A stretch of DNA of 64,000 nt, taken from positions 66,714 through 130,713 of the forward strand of contig CAVUNW010000002.1 of NCBI GenBank assembly GCA_963742865.1. The letters run 5' to 3'. The notes beneath the pieces are model-generated. The model was not told where the DNA came from. It did no database searches and saw only the letters and a program-made list of their open reading frames with translations. The position numbers were made by a program, and so were the translations under genes. Positions 35,099 to 42,733 of the stretch are shown in pieces (positions within the stretch are counted from its first letter, which is position 1; each line of letters starts with the position of its first letter). The stretch comes from Bog-532 sp963742865 (GTDB taxonomy: Bacteria > Actinomycetota > Actinomycetes > Streptosporangiales > Streptosporangiaceae).

Positions 35099-36837
35099 GA
35101 TGACGCGGGTGCCTCCTGTTCCTTGGCAGCCCCCTGTTTCTCAGCAGCCCCTTCTTCGTCAGCAGCCCCCTGTCCCTCATCCCCCTGCCCCTCAGCATTA
35201 CTGGGCAGAAGGCAATTTGGCAGGACCGCGGTGAACACCGCTCCCGCGTCGTGGCCGACGCTGATCATCCCGCCCCGGCTCTCGACCACCCGCCGGACGA
35301 GGGCCAGCCCCAGTCCCCGCCGCGCGCCGGTGACCGAGGACTTGGTCGTGACGCCATCCATGAAGATCGCGTCACGCATCTCGTGCGGCACGCCGGTCCC
35401 GGAGTCGCGCACCCGGACCAGCAGGTCCTGCTCGACGGCGACGATCGTCAGCTCGACCCAGCGCGGGCCCGGCGCCGGTGCCTGGGCCGCGGCGTCGATC
35501 GCGTTGTCCACCAGGTTCCCGACGACGGTCAGCACCTCGCTGACGTTCCCGATCCCGCTGCCGACGTAACTGTCGTCCATCACGCTCAGCGTGACGTCGC
35601 GCTCGTCCGCCAGCGACACCTTGGCCAGAATGAGCGCGGCCAGCTTCGGCTCCCCGATGGCGGCCTGCAGCCGGTCGGTGAACTCCGTGCGGGCCGCCGA
35701 GACCTCGGTCACGAACTGGACGGCCTCGGAATAGCGGCCCAGCTCGACCAGCCCGACCAGGGTGTGCAGCCGGTTCGCGAACTCGTGGGACTGGGCGCGC
35801 AGGGTCTCGGTGAGCCCGATCGCGTCGTCGAGTTCCCGTTTCAGGCTCTCCGATTCGGTCCGGTCCTGGAACGTGACCACCCAGCCGAGGTGATGCCGGT
35901 GCTCGTGCCGGATCGGCATCCGGTTGGCCACCAGCACGCGCTCGCCCTGCAGGACGAGCAGATCGCTGCCGTCGACCTCGCCGGTCACCACGTCGGCGAG
36001 CCGGCCTGGCGGCAGAAGCTGCCGCAGCGGACGCCCCACGAAGTCCGGCGGCAGCCGCAGCAGCTGCTGGGCGAGGTCGTTAGCCAGCACGATCCGCTCG
36101 TTCTTGTCGTATCCGAGCACCCCTTCGCGGATGCCATGCAGCATGGCCTCGCGTTCCTGCAGCAAGGCGGCGATCTCGCCGAGCTCGAGGCCGAAGGTCT
36201 GCCGCTTGAGCCGGCGCGCCAGCGCGAGCGCCGCGAGCACCCCGACCGCGAGCACGGCCAGGAAGTACGCCGCCAGCTCGGGCAGCGCCTTGGCCAGCTG
36301 GCCGGCCACCGTCGTGGTGAGGAACCCGACCGCTACCTGGCCGATCAGCTTCCCGTGGCTGAACATCGGCGCCTTGCCGGTGGCCTCCACGCCGAGCGTG
36401 CCGTGCTGGATCCCCATCCATATCTGGCCGGTGCGGAACGGCTCGGATGACCACGGCTCGGGGTCGTGATACCAGACGGGAGTGCCGATCAGCTGGGGGG
36501 TGCGGTGCGAGAGCCTGATGCCGTGGTCGTTGGTGACCACGACGAACGCTGCTTTGGTGCTGTGCATGGCGGCCATGGCCATGCCCTGGATGGCACCGTG
36601 CGGGCCGATGCCGCCCGGGTCGCCGGCCGTGACCGCCTGCTGCAGGCCGGGCTGGGAGGCAAGACTCTGGGCGACTGCCAGGGCCCGCTGCTCGTATTGC
36701 TCGTTGAGCTGCCGGTTCAGGCTCCAGTGCACGACCGCGAACCCGGCGGCCATGGTGACCACCAGGATCGCGACCTGCATGATGACAACCTGGGAGGACA
36801 GGCGCTGTCGCAGCAGGCGCCGCATCCGAGCGTTCAT
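35095..36837 (-). CDS. CitA/DcuS-type sensor histidine kinase
   Basis: 580 aa from ATG 36837 (GGAAG upstream). Topology: TM1 (VIMQVAILVVTMAAGFAVVH), a ~150-residue extracytoplasmic PDC/Cache-like sensor (HGIRLSHRTPQLIGTPVWY, GTLGVEATGKAPMFSHGKLI), TM2 (LAAYFLAVLAVGVLAALALA), a cytoplasmic PAS domain (GIREGVLGYDKNERIVLAND), the phospho-His in LRAQSHEFANRLHTLVGLVE, and ATP-binding motifs VGNLVDNAIDAAA and RDSGTGVPHEMRDAIF with GARRGLGLALVRRVV. The family senses small carboxylates such as citrate or C4-dicarboxylates outside the cell. The C-terminal tail carries Ala/Glu/Gln-rich repeats. Confidence 0.93.
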   Translation of the reverse strand: MNARMRRLLRQRLSSQVVIMQVAILVVTMAAGFAVVHWSLNRQLNEQYEQRALAVAQSLASQPGLQQAVTAGDPGGIGPHGAIQGMAMAAMHSTKAAFVVVTNDHGIRLSHRTPQLIGTPVWYHDPEPWSSEPFRTGQIWMGIQHGTLGVEATGKAPMFSHGKLIGQVAVGFLTTTVAGQLAKALPELAAYFLAVLAVGVLAALALARRLKRQTFGLELGEIAALLQEREAMLHGIREGVLGYDKNERIVLANDLAQQLLRLPPDFVGRPLRQLLPPGRLADVVTGEVDGSDLLVLQGERVLVANRMPIRHEHRHHLGWVVTFQDRTESESLKRELDDAIGLTETLRAQSHEFANRLHTLVGLVELGRYSEAVQFVTEVSAARTEFTDRLQAAIGEPKLAALILAKVSLADERDVTLSVMDDSYVGSGIGNVSEVLTVVGNLVDNAIDAAAQAPAPGPRWVELTIVAVEQDLLVRVRDSGTGVPHEMRDAIFMDGVTTKSSVTGARRGLGLALVRRVVESRGGMISVGHDAGAVFTAVLPNCLLPSNAEGQGDEGQGAADEEGAAEKQGAAKEQEAPASS

Positions 36838-36981
36838 GGCTTCCTTGCCGCTGTCCCTGCCGCCGTCGCGGCATGTGCAAAGTGTTTCCGCAGTGTAACA
36901 ACGGCTCAGCGCCTGGCGAAGGTTGTCAGGCCGTGCGCAAAACGCGCAATACCAGCAATATGGGCAGCGGCCCGCGGGGAC

Positions 36982-37006
36982 GGGCCCGGCCGGACCGGCC
37001 GGGCCC
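36982..37006 (-). terminator. GC-rich hairpin between binding-protein and kinase genes
   Basis: GGGCCCGGCCGG-A-CCGGCCGGGCCC is a perfect inverted repeat just after the stop of the substrate-binding-protein gene (ends 37022 on the minus strand). It could end or attenuate transcription, making the binding protein more abundant than the kinase, or stabilise the upstream mRNA 3' end. There is no U-tract. Confidence 0.6.
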
Positions 37007-37021
37007 GCCGCCACGGGAAAA

Positions 37022-38095
37022 CTACTTCGTGAAGCCTTCGAGCTTGTTGGCCGCAATGGCGTACTGGTTGGTGTAGGTGACCGGGATGTTCACCGGCTTG
37101 GTCACGTTGCCGGCCAGCTTGTCGATCGCGAGAGCGGTGGCGGGCCCGCTGGCGGGCATCATCCCGTCCGGCAGGAACTGGCCCTTGTCCTGCGCCAGGG
37201 CGGTGATGTAGTCCGCCTTGGTGGTGAGCCCGTTGGACACGTACTGAGGCGGCATCTTGTCGGCGATGTCGGCGGCGCTGTGCGCGGCGATCCAGTGCAT
37301 GGTCGCGACCAGCGCATCGACCACCTTCTGCACGGTGGCCTGGTGCGAGGTCACCCAGTCGGCGCGGGCCAGCACGCCCGCGGCGGGGTAGGCGCCGCCC
37401 AGCCACTGCTGCGAGCCGCTGGTCGTGCCGAGGTTGATGACCGAGGTACCGATCGCCTGCTTCTCGATCGCGTTGACCGTGGGCTGCGTGGTCATGCCGC
37501 ACGCGATCCGGTTGTGCTGCAGGGAGGCGACGAACGTGGGGCCCGCACCGACGCCGACGCGGGTGAAGTCCTTGGTCGTCAGGTGATACCGCGCCGCCAG
37601 GTAAAGGGTCAGGTTGTCGGTGCCGGAGCCGATGTCGGTCACGCCGACGCTCTTGCCCTTCCAGTCCGCCGGGGTCTTGACGCCGGAGCTCTTGCCGCAC
37701 ATGACGCGCTCGCCGGGCGCTCCGCTGAGCTGGACCACGTCGACGACGTCCTTGCCCTTCTGCTGGAAGTCGATCGTGTGCACGTACCAGGCGCCCGCCA
37801 TGTCGACCTGACCGGACACCATGGCGGTCTCGGCCCCGACGCCACCGTTCTGCTCGGTGGAGAGCTGCACGTTGACGCCGTACTTCTTGTAGAAGCCCAG
37901 GTCCTGAGCGAGCTGGTAGGGCAGGTAGATCTGCTTGTCGATGCCGCCGACCATGAGCGAGACGGTGGGGGTGCCCGACTGGGCGCTGGACGTGCTGGCA
38001 TTCGAGCCGCCCGAGCTGCCGCACGCGGCGAGAGTTCCTACGAGAGCCGCGACACCGGCGGCACCGGCGATGATTTTTCTGTAGCGCCTGGACAT
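37022..38095 (-). CDS. ABC-type substrate-binding lipoprotein (SsuA/NMT1-like)
   Basis: 357 aa, ATG 38095. Signal peptide with lipobox GVAALVGTLAACGSS. The mature protein matches the type-2 periplasmic binding fold of the nitrate/sulfonate/thiamin-precursor group: IDKQIYLPYQLAQDLGFYKK, VGAETAMVSGQVDMAGAWYV, KTPADWKGKSVGVTDIGSGT and a C-terminal GVLARADWVTSHQATVQKVV. The ligand is unpredictable. There is no permease or ATPase next to it; instead the same-strand genes downstream are a CitA/DcuS-type sensor kinase and regulator. This suggests either a sensing role or an unlinked transporter. Confidence 0.88.
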   Translation of the reverse strand: MSRRYRKIIAGAAGVAALVGTLAACGSSGGSNASTSSAQSGTPTVSLMVGGIDKQIYLPYQLAQDLGFYKKYGVNVQLSTEQNGGVGAETAMVSGQVDMAGAWYVHTIDFQQKGKDVVDVVQLSGAPGERVMCGKSSGVKTPADWKGKSVGVTDIGSGTDNLTLYLAARYHLTTKDFTRVGVGAGPTFVASLQHNRIACGMTTQPTVNAIEKQAIGTSVINLGTTSGSQQWLGGAYPAAGVLARADWVTSHQATVQKVVDALVATMHWIAAHSAADIADKMPPQYVSNGLTTKADYITALAQDKGQFLPDGMMPASGPATALAIDKLAGNVTKPVNIPVTYTNQYAIAANKLEGFTK

Positions 38096-38325
38096 GGGGG
38101 TGGATTAAGCCGCGTTTCCATTGTTTTGTGCGTTGTGCTCAAAATGAATTCGCGTTTAAGGCGCGAATGGTCTGATGGCTGGCCGCCCGAGCGCGCACGA
38201 GCCGGCGGCTGGCCAGGGCCGTGGGCGGTAAGGGGACGCCGGTAACCTCCCGGCGCAGCCGAGGCGCTACCGTGAAGACGTCAGCGCACGCATGGCGGCA
38301 AGGACTGTGGGCAAGGGCAAGGACA

Positions 38326-38838
38326 ATGGTGTTTTCAGGCCGCGCATCCGCGCGGGGCCGATCGGTCGGCCGGCGGGCAGCAGCGGCGCTCGTAGCCGCA
38401 TTCGCGCTGTTCACGATGCTGGCGCTATCCGGCTGCGGCGCGGCAAATGTGAAGATCGCGGTCGCCAGCGCGTACATCCCGCAGCCGACGACACCTGGCA
38501 CGACCGTCGCTTACCTGGATATCCGCAACAACGCCACGACGACCGACCACCTGATCTCGGTCAGCACGAGCGTGGGCGGCCAGGTGAGTTTCCTCGCACC
38601 GGACGGCCTGCGCGGCGGCACGATGATCATGAAGCTGGTACCGGACATCGCCGTCCCCGCTGACAGCCTGATGCGGATGAACCCCAACAGTTACCGCCTG
38701 CGCATCACCGGGGCCGGTCACATGCAGGGCGGCAAGGACGTCATCCTGACCCTGAAGTTCGCCCACGCGGGCACGGTCAGCGTGGTCGCCCTCGTCACCG
38801 ATCCCGAGTCCGGCGGCGGCAGCTACTTCCTCAACTGA
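38326..38838 (+). CDS. PCuAC-like (DUF461) lipoprotein with degenerate copper motif
   Basis: 170 aa from ATG 38326 (AAGGA four bases upstream). The lipoprotein signal is AAALVAAFALFTMLALSGC. The domain order is that of PCu(A)C copper chaperones: TTVAYLDIRNNATTTDHLIS, GGTMIMKLVPDIAVPADSLM, a YRLRITGAGHMQGGKD turn and VILTLKFAHAGTVSVVALVT. In functional members the ligands are a His and Met before the strand plus an HxM in the YHLMLMG region. Here that region reads YRLRITG, so the HxM pair is absent. Copper delivery is therefore doubtful; it may be a diverged structural relative. Confidence 0.75.
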   Translation: MVFSGRASARGRSVGRRAAAALVAAFALFTMLALSGCGAANVKIAVASAYIPQPTTPGTTVAYLDIRNNATTTDHLISVSTSVGGQVSFLAPDGLRGGTMIMKLVPDIAVPADSLMRMNPNSYRLRITGAGHMQGGKDVILTLKFAHAGTVSVVALVTDPESGGGSYFLN

Positions 38839-38970
38839 GGCCGCTCGCCTCCGCGGACGCGTGCTGAGGCGGGCGAGCGGGTTGCCACGGCGCGGGGCGG
38901 ATACCCCCTGCGAGGCGGGCGCGGCGTACTGCCGGGCTCGCGGGCGGAAAAGCCGCGGGCGGGGAGGGCG

Positions 38971-39962
38971 TTACCGACGTCCGTTAAGAAGAAAAGATCT
39001 TTCCTCGCTGGGGGGCGGGCAGATGACTGGCAAGCGGGCGCGGGTGGCGGCATCCTCCGGGGTATAGACGATGAGGCGCATGCCCGGGAGAACCGAGACC
39101 TCCAGTTCGCTGACGGTGAACCTGAGTACTCCCGCCTCGGGATGCCGGAAGATCCGCAGGCGCAGCTGCGGTTCGGCTACCTCGTGGCGCGCCCACAGCT
39201 CGGCAAACTCCGGGCTCAGCTCGGCCAGCGGCGGATGTCCTCTTCCCATTCCGGGTCACCGATGCTCCCGGCGTAGTTCGAGCGCAGCCGGGCCACCAGG
39301 TAGGGCACCTCGTCGTCGTAGTTGACGAACTTCTCCCGCGCCGACGGCTCGGTAATGCCGCACCACAGCAGGTTCCGGTGGATGCACGGCATGGAATGCC
39401 AGTCACGGAAGACGGCCTGGTGCCCGTCATTGGATTCCAGCACGTCGAACCGGCCATTGACGAGGACCGCCGGGCACGGGCTGAACGAGCCGAGGATGTC
39501 GAGCACGGCGGGCGGAACGACGGGCGAGTCGGCGAACGAGCGCACCGGCGTCGCCTCGGCGAGCCGGTACAGGTGCTCCCGCTCGGCCTGGTCAAGATGG
39601 AGCGCCCGCGCCACCGCGTCGAGCACCTGCATGCTCGCGTTGATCGGGCGGCCCTGCTCGAGCCACGTATACCAGGTGATGCCCACCCCGGCCAGCAGGG
39701 CCAGCTCCTCCCGGCGCAGCCCGGGCGTACGGCGGCGCGGGCCCGGTGGCAGCCCCACCTGCTCCGGGCTCAGCCGTTCCCGCCGGGCGCGCAGGAACTG
39801 GGCAAGCTCGGCCCGCCGGCGCGCTTTGCCCCCGGCCCGGCCGACTGCCGCTCGGCGGTGGCCGGTTACGGCTCCGCCGGTTACGGCTCCGCCGGCTGCC
39901 GCTCGGCCGGTCGCGGCGGCACCTGGACGACTGGCGTTATGGCGAGTCTCCTGAACGACCAT
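38971..39962 (-). CDS. MmyB-type HTH regulator, one frameshift
   Basis: ATG 39962 follows AGGAGG. Residues ~50-110 are an XRE-type HTH: RAELAQFLRARRERLSPEQV, RRRTPGLRREELALLAGVGI and TWYTWLEQGRPINASMQVLD. The C-terminal part is the MmyB ligand-binding domain: FDVLESNDGHQAVFRDWHSM, NLLWCGITEPSAREKFVNYD, YLVARLRSNYAGSIGDPEWE. It then changes frame at ~39228 (CGCCGCTGGCC, one G missing) to LAELSPEFAELWARHEVAEP and LRFTVSELEVSVLPGMRLIV. Repaired length is ~330 aa. It is divergent from the MFS gene, which it probably regulates. The N-terminus has a 15-bp duplication encoding AVTGGAVTG. Confidence 0.85.
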
Positions 39963-40125
39963 GAGCCTCCTCCCGCCCCGGGGCGAGCTTCTCGGCACGA
40001 CAGCAACATAACGGGGGGTACTGACATTCCGGCCGCCTCGCCGGGCGCGGGCTTAGCCAGGTAGTGCCAACACCAGCATCAGCAGGCTCTCTCCTCCTCC
40101 AGGCCCGGTCCCGCAGGCTCGGATC

Positions 40126-41576
40126 ATGACCACGACATCCGAATCCATCCTGCGGGAACCCGGCACCGCGGCGGGCGCGGGCCGGGGGCGCTGGATCATG
40201 CTGGCGGTCCTGCTGGCCGGCCAGTTCATGGCCCTGCTCGACGTCACGATCGTGAACGTGGCGCTGCCGACCATCGGCCGGACCCTGCACGCCTCCGGGG
40301 CCGAGCTTCAGCTCGTCGTGTCCGGCTACACGGTGAGCTACGCCATGCTGCTCATCACCGGAGCGCGGCTCGGCGACCTGCGAGGACGCCGCCAGATGTT
40401 CCTCGCCGGAATCATCGTTTTCACCCTCAGCTCGGCCGTATGCGGGTTCGCGCCCGGCATCACGGTGCTCATCGCCGCGCGGTTCGTCCAGGGTGCGGGC
40501 GCCGCCGCGACGATGCCGCAGATCATGAGCGTTATCCAGGCGCGTTTCGCCGGGCCGGACCGGGCCCGGGCGCTGAGCGCCTATTCGGCGGTGCTGGCCT
40601 CTGGCTTCGTCGCGGGGCAGGTCCTCGGCGGCCTGCTGGTGAACGCGAACCTGTTCGGCAGCGGCTGGCGCCCCGTCTTCCTCGTCAACGTCCCCATCGG
40701 CCTGGCCGTCCTGTTCGTGGCCCCGCGCGTCATCCCCCGCGACGCGGCGGGCGGCACGCGGCGCATTGACGTGGCCGGGCTGGCCATCGCGGTCCCGGCC
40801 GTCTTCGCGATCGTGCTCCCGCTGATGCTGGGCCATCAGGAGCACTGGCCCTGGTGGATCCTCGCCTGCATCGGCGCAGGCGTGGTCCTGGCGGCGGCGT
40901 TCGTCGCGGTGGAGCGGCGGATCGCGCTGCGGGGCGGCGATCCGCTGCTGAACCTGCGCGTGCTCCGCTCCCCGGGCTCGCGTCCGGCCTGGTCGCGGTC
41001 GTCATCCTGATGGTGACGTACGGCGGCTTCCTGTTCGCGCTGGCGCTGCAGCTTCAGGGCGGCCTGGGCGAGAGCCCGCTGCGGGCCGGCCTCACGTTCG
41101 CTCCGTGCGCGCTGGCCTTCGGGATCTGCGGCTTCTTCTGGCGCAGGCTGCCGGCCCGGGTCCACCACCTGCTGACCCCCGTGGGCTGCCTCGTCGCGGT
41201 GGCGTTCTACGCCGCGCTGGGCCGGGACCTGGCGTCCGGCACCCGGGGCGGGCCGCTGCTGCAGGTGATCCTCGTAGTGCTCGGCGCGTCGCTGGCACTC
41301 GGATTCAGCCCGCTGGTGACGCACGCCCTGCTGCACGTACCGGTCCGGGAGGCGGCCGACGCCAGCGGCCTGTTCACGACGACCTTGCAGCTGGGGCAGG
41401 CGGTGGGGGTGGCCACGTTCGGCAGCGTCTTCCTCTCACTCGCGGCGCGCCCCGGCCCGCACGCCTCGGCGCACGCGCTGGCGGCGACGCTGTACTGGCT
41501 GGCCCTCCTCCTGTTCGTCGGCGTCCTCGCCGCCATCCCCCTAGCCCGCACCACCCGCCTCTCCCCTCGCTCCTGA
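40126..41576 (+). CDS. MFS transporter, DHA2 family, one frameshift
   Basis: Starts at ATG 40126. The drug:H+ antiporter motifs are clear: FMALLDVTIVNVALPTIG (motif D1), GARLGDLRGRRQMFLAGIIV (motif A), RFVQGAGAAATMPQIMSVIQ (motif B) and GQVLGGLLVNANLFGSGWRP (motif C). The reading changes frame at ~40975 (CTCCCCGGGCTCG, one base missing) and resumes LASGLVAVVILMVTYGGFLF, with the remaining helices through ATFGSVFLSLAARPG. Repaired length is ~484 aa with 14 helices expected. It likely exports a drug-like compound under control of the divergent MmyB-type regulator, 163 bp away. Confidence 0.88.
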
Positions 41577-41612
41577 CCCCGCCCGCCTCCGCGCCGCCCG
41601 CCGTCAGCTCGG

Positions 41613-41657
41613 TTTGGGCAGAGTTTTCCGCAAATGCTGCGGAAAACTCTGCCCAAA
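41613..41657. repeat. Perfect 20-bp inverted repeat, 5-bp loop
   Basis: TTTGGGCAGAGTTTTCCGCA (41613-41632), loop AATGC, then the exact complement TGCGGAAAACTCTGCCCAAA (41638-41657). It lies 37 bp after the MFS stop and about 100 bp before the AbiEi-like gene. As RNA it is a very stable hairpin and could terminate transcription. As DNA it is symmetric enough to be a regulator site or a mobile palindromic element. Confidence 0.95.
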
Positions 41658-41755
41658 TGAGGTGCCGTCCGCACAGGAGGGGGGCCGGTCGGAAGTTATC
41701 CACAGGAGGGGAATTGGGGGTCGCGTGGAATCGACGGAGCAGCCAGGCTGAAGTT

Positions 41756-42708
41756 GTGCCTATAGAACTGCCTGGAGAGTGTCGCGAGCTCGTGGGATTG
41801 CAATGCGGGGTAATTGGTCGCCAGCAGGCGCTCTGCTCGGGGCTTCGGCCGGACACCATTGAGACCCTGCTGCGAACCGGGCGCTGGCAACGGATGCGGC
41901 GTGGCGTGTACGCGACCTTTACCGGAGACCCATGCCGTGAAGCACAGATGTGGGCAGCGCTCCTCCGTGCCGGGCCAAATGCCGTCCTAAGCCATCAGAC
42001 GGCCGCGGAGCTCTTTGGCCTCGTTGACCATTCAGCCGGCCCATCCACGTCATGGTCCCGCGTGCCACTCAGCCAGGGCGGATTTCCGGAGTGGTCACCC
42101 ACCGCGTCGAACGGGCCCGGAATGTGCGGCAGCCATCACTGAGGCCGCCTCGAACTAGAATCGAGGACACCGTGCTTGACCTGGCTGCCTCGGCCAAATC
42201 CATTGATGAGGCGTTTAGCTGGGTCTTCCGTGCGACAGGAAAACGGCTGACCACCGCTGAGCGAATCCGGCACGAAATAGTCCCACGGCAGAAAATGCGC
42301 TGGCGCGCCGAAATGCTCTGTTGCCTGGATGACGTCGACGATGGGGTCCGGTCTAATCTGGAGTACCGCTACGTCCGCGATGTAGAGCGCCCGCACGGGC
42401 TACCGCACGCTGCCCGCCAGGCACAGGTCATTCGCAACGGACAGACTTGCTATCTCGACAATCTCTACGAGGGCCACCTCGTATGTGTCGAGCTTGATGG
42501 GCGCTCGGCTCATCCTGCCTGGGAGCGCTTCCGGGATTTCCGGCGGGACAATGCGGGCGCCGCCGCCGGGATCATCACCCTCCGGTACGGATGGGGGGAC
42601 GTCACCGGATCCCCCTGCCAAGTCGCTGGTCAGGTCGCTGCCGTTCTGATGCGGCGGGGCTGGGACGGCGCCGCCCGGCGCTGCGGGCCCTCGTGCGGGC
42701 TCCGCTGA
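41756..42708 (+). CDS. AbiEi-like antitoxin domain fused to DUF559-like nuclease fold, one frameshift
   Basis: GTG 41756 is the likely start. The N-terminal domain resembles AbiEi-family winged-helix antitoxins: GVIGRQQALCSGLRPDTIET, LLRTGRWQRMRRGVYATFTG and NAVLSHQTAAELFGLVDH. After a one-base loss near 42038 the frame continues IHVMVPRATQPGRISGVVTH, a helical linker (RIEDTVLDLAASAKSIDEAF), and the PD-(D/E)xK-like region NLEYRYVRDVERPHGLPHAA, LVCVELDGRSAHPAWERFRD and ITLRYGWGDV. This matches DUF559/Vsr-type endonuclease folds. Such fusions occur as single genes in many actinomycetes and no AbiEii toxin follows here. GC content is lower than its neighbours. Function unknown, with defence or nucleic-acid binding possible. 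Confidence 0.78.
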
Positions 42709-42733
42709 CGCCGGACGGCGCGCTTGAGGAGGG

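Noticed and set aside
41756..42708. Complete AbiE toxin-antitoxin system
   Set aside because: No AbiEii nucleotidyltransferase follows; the next gene is the convergent MMPL transporter.
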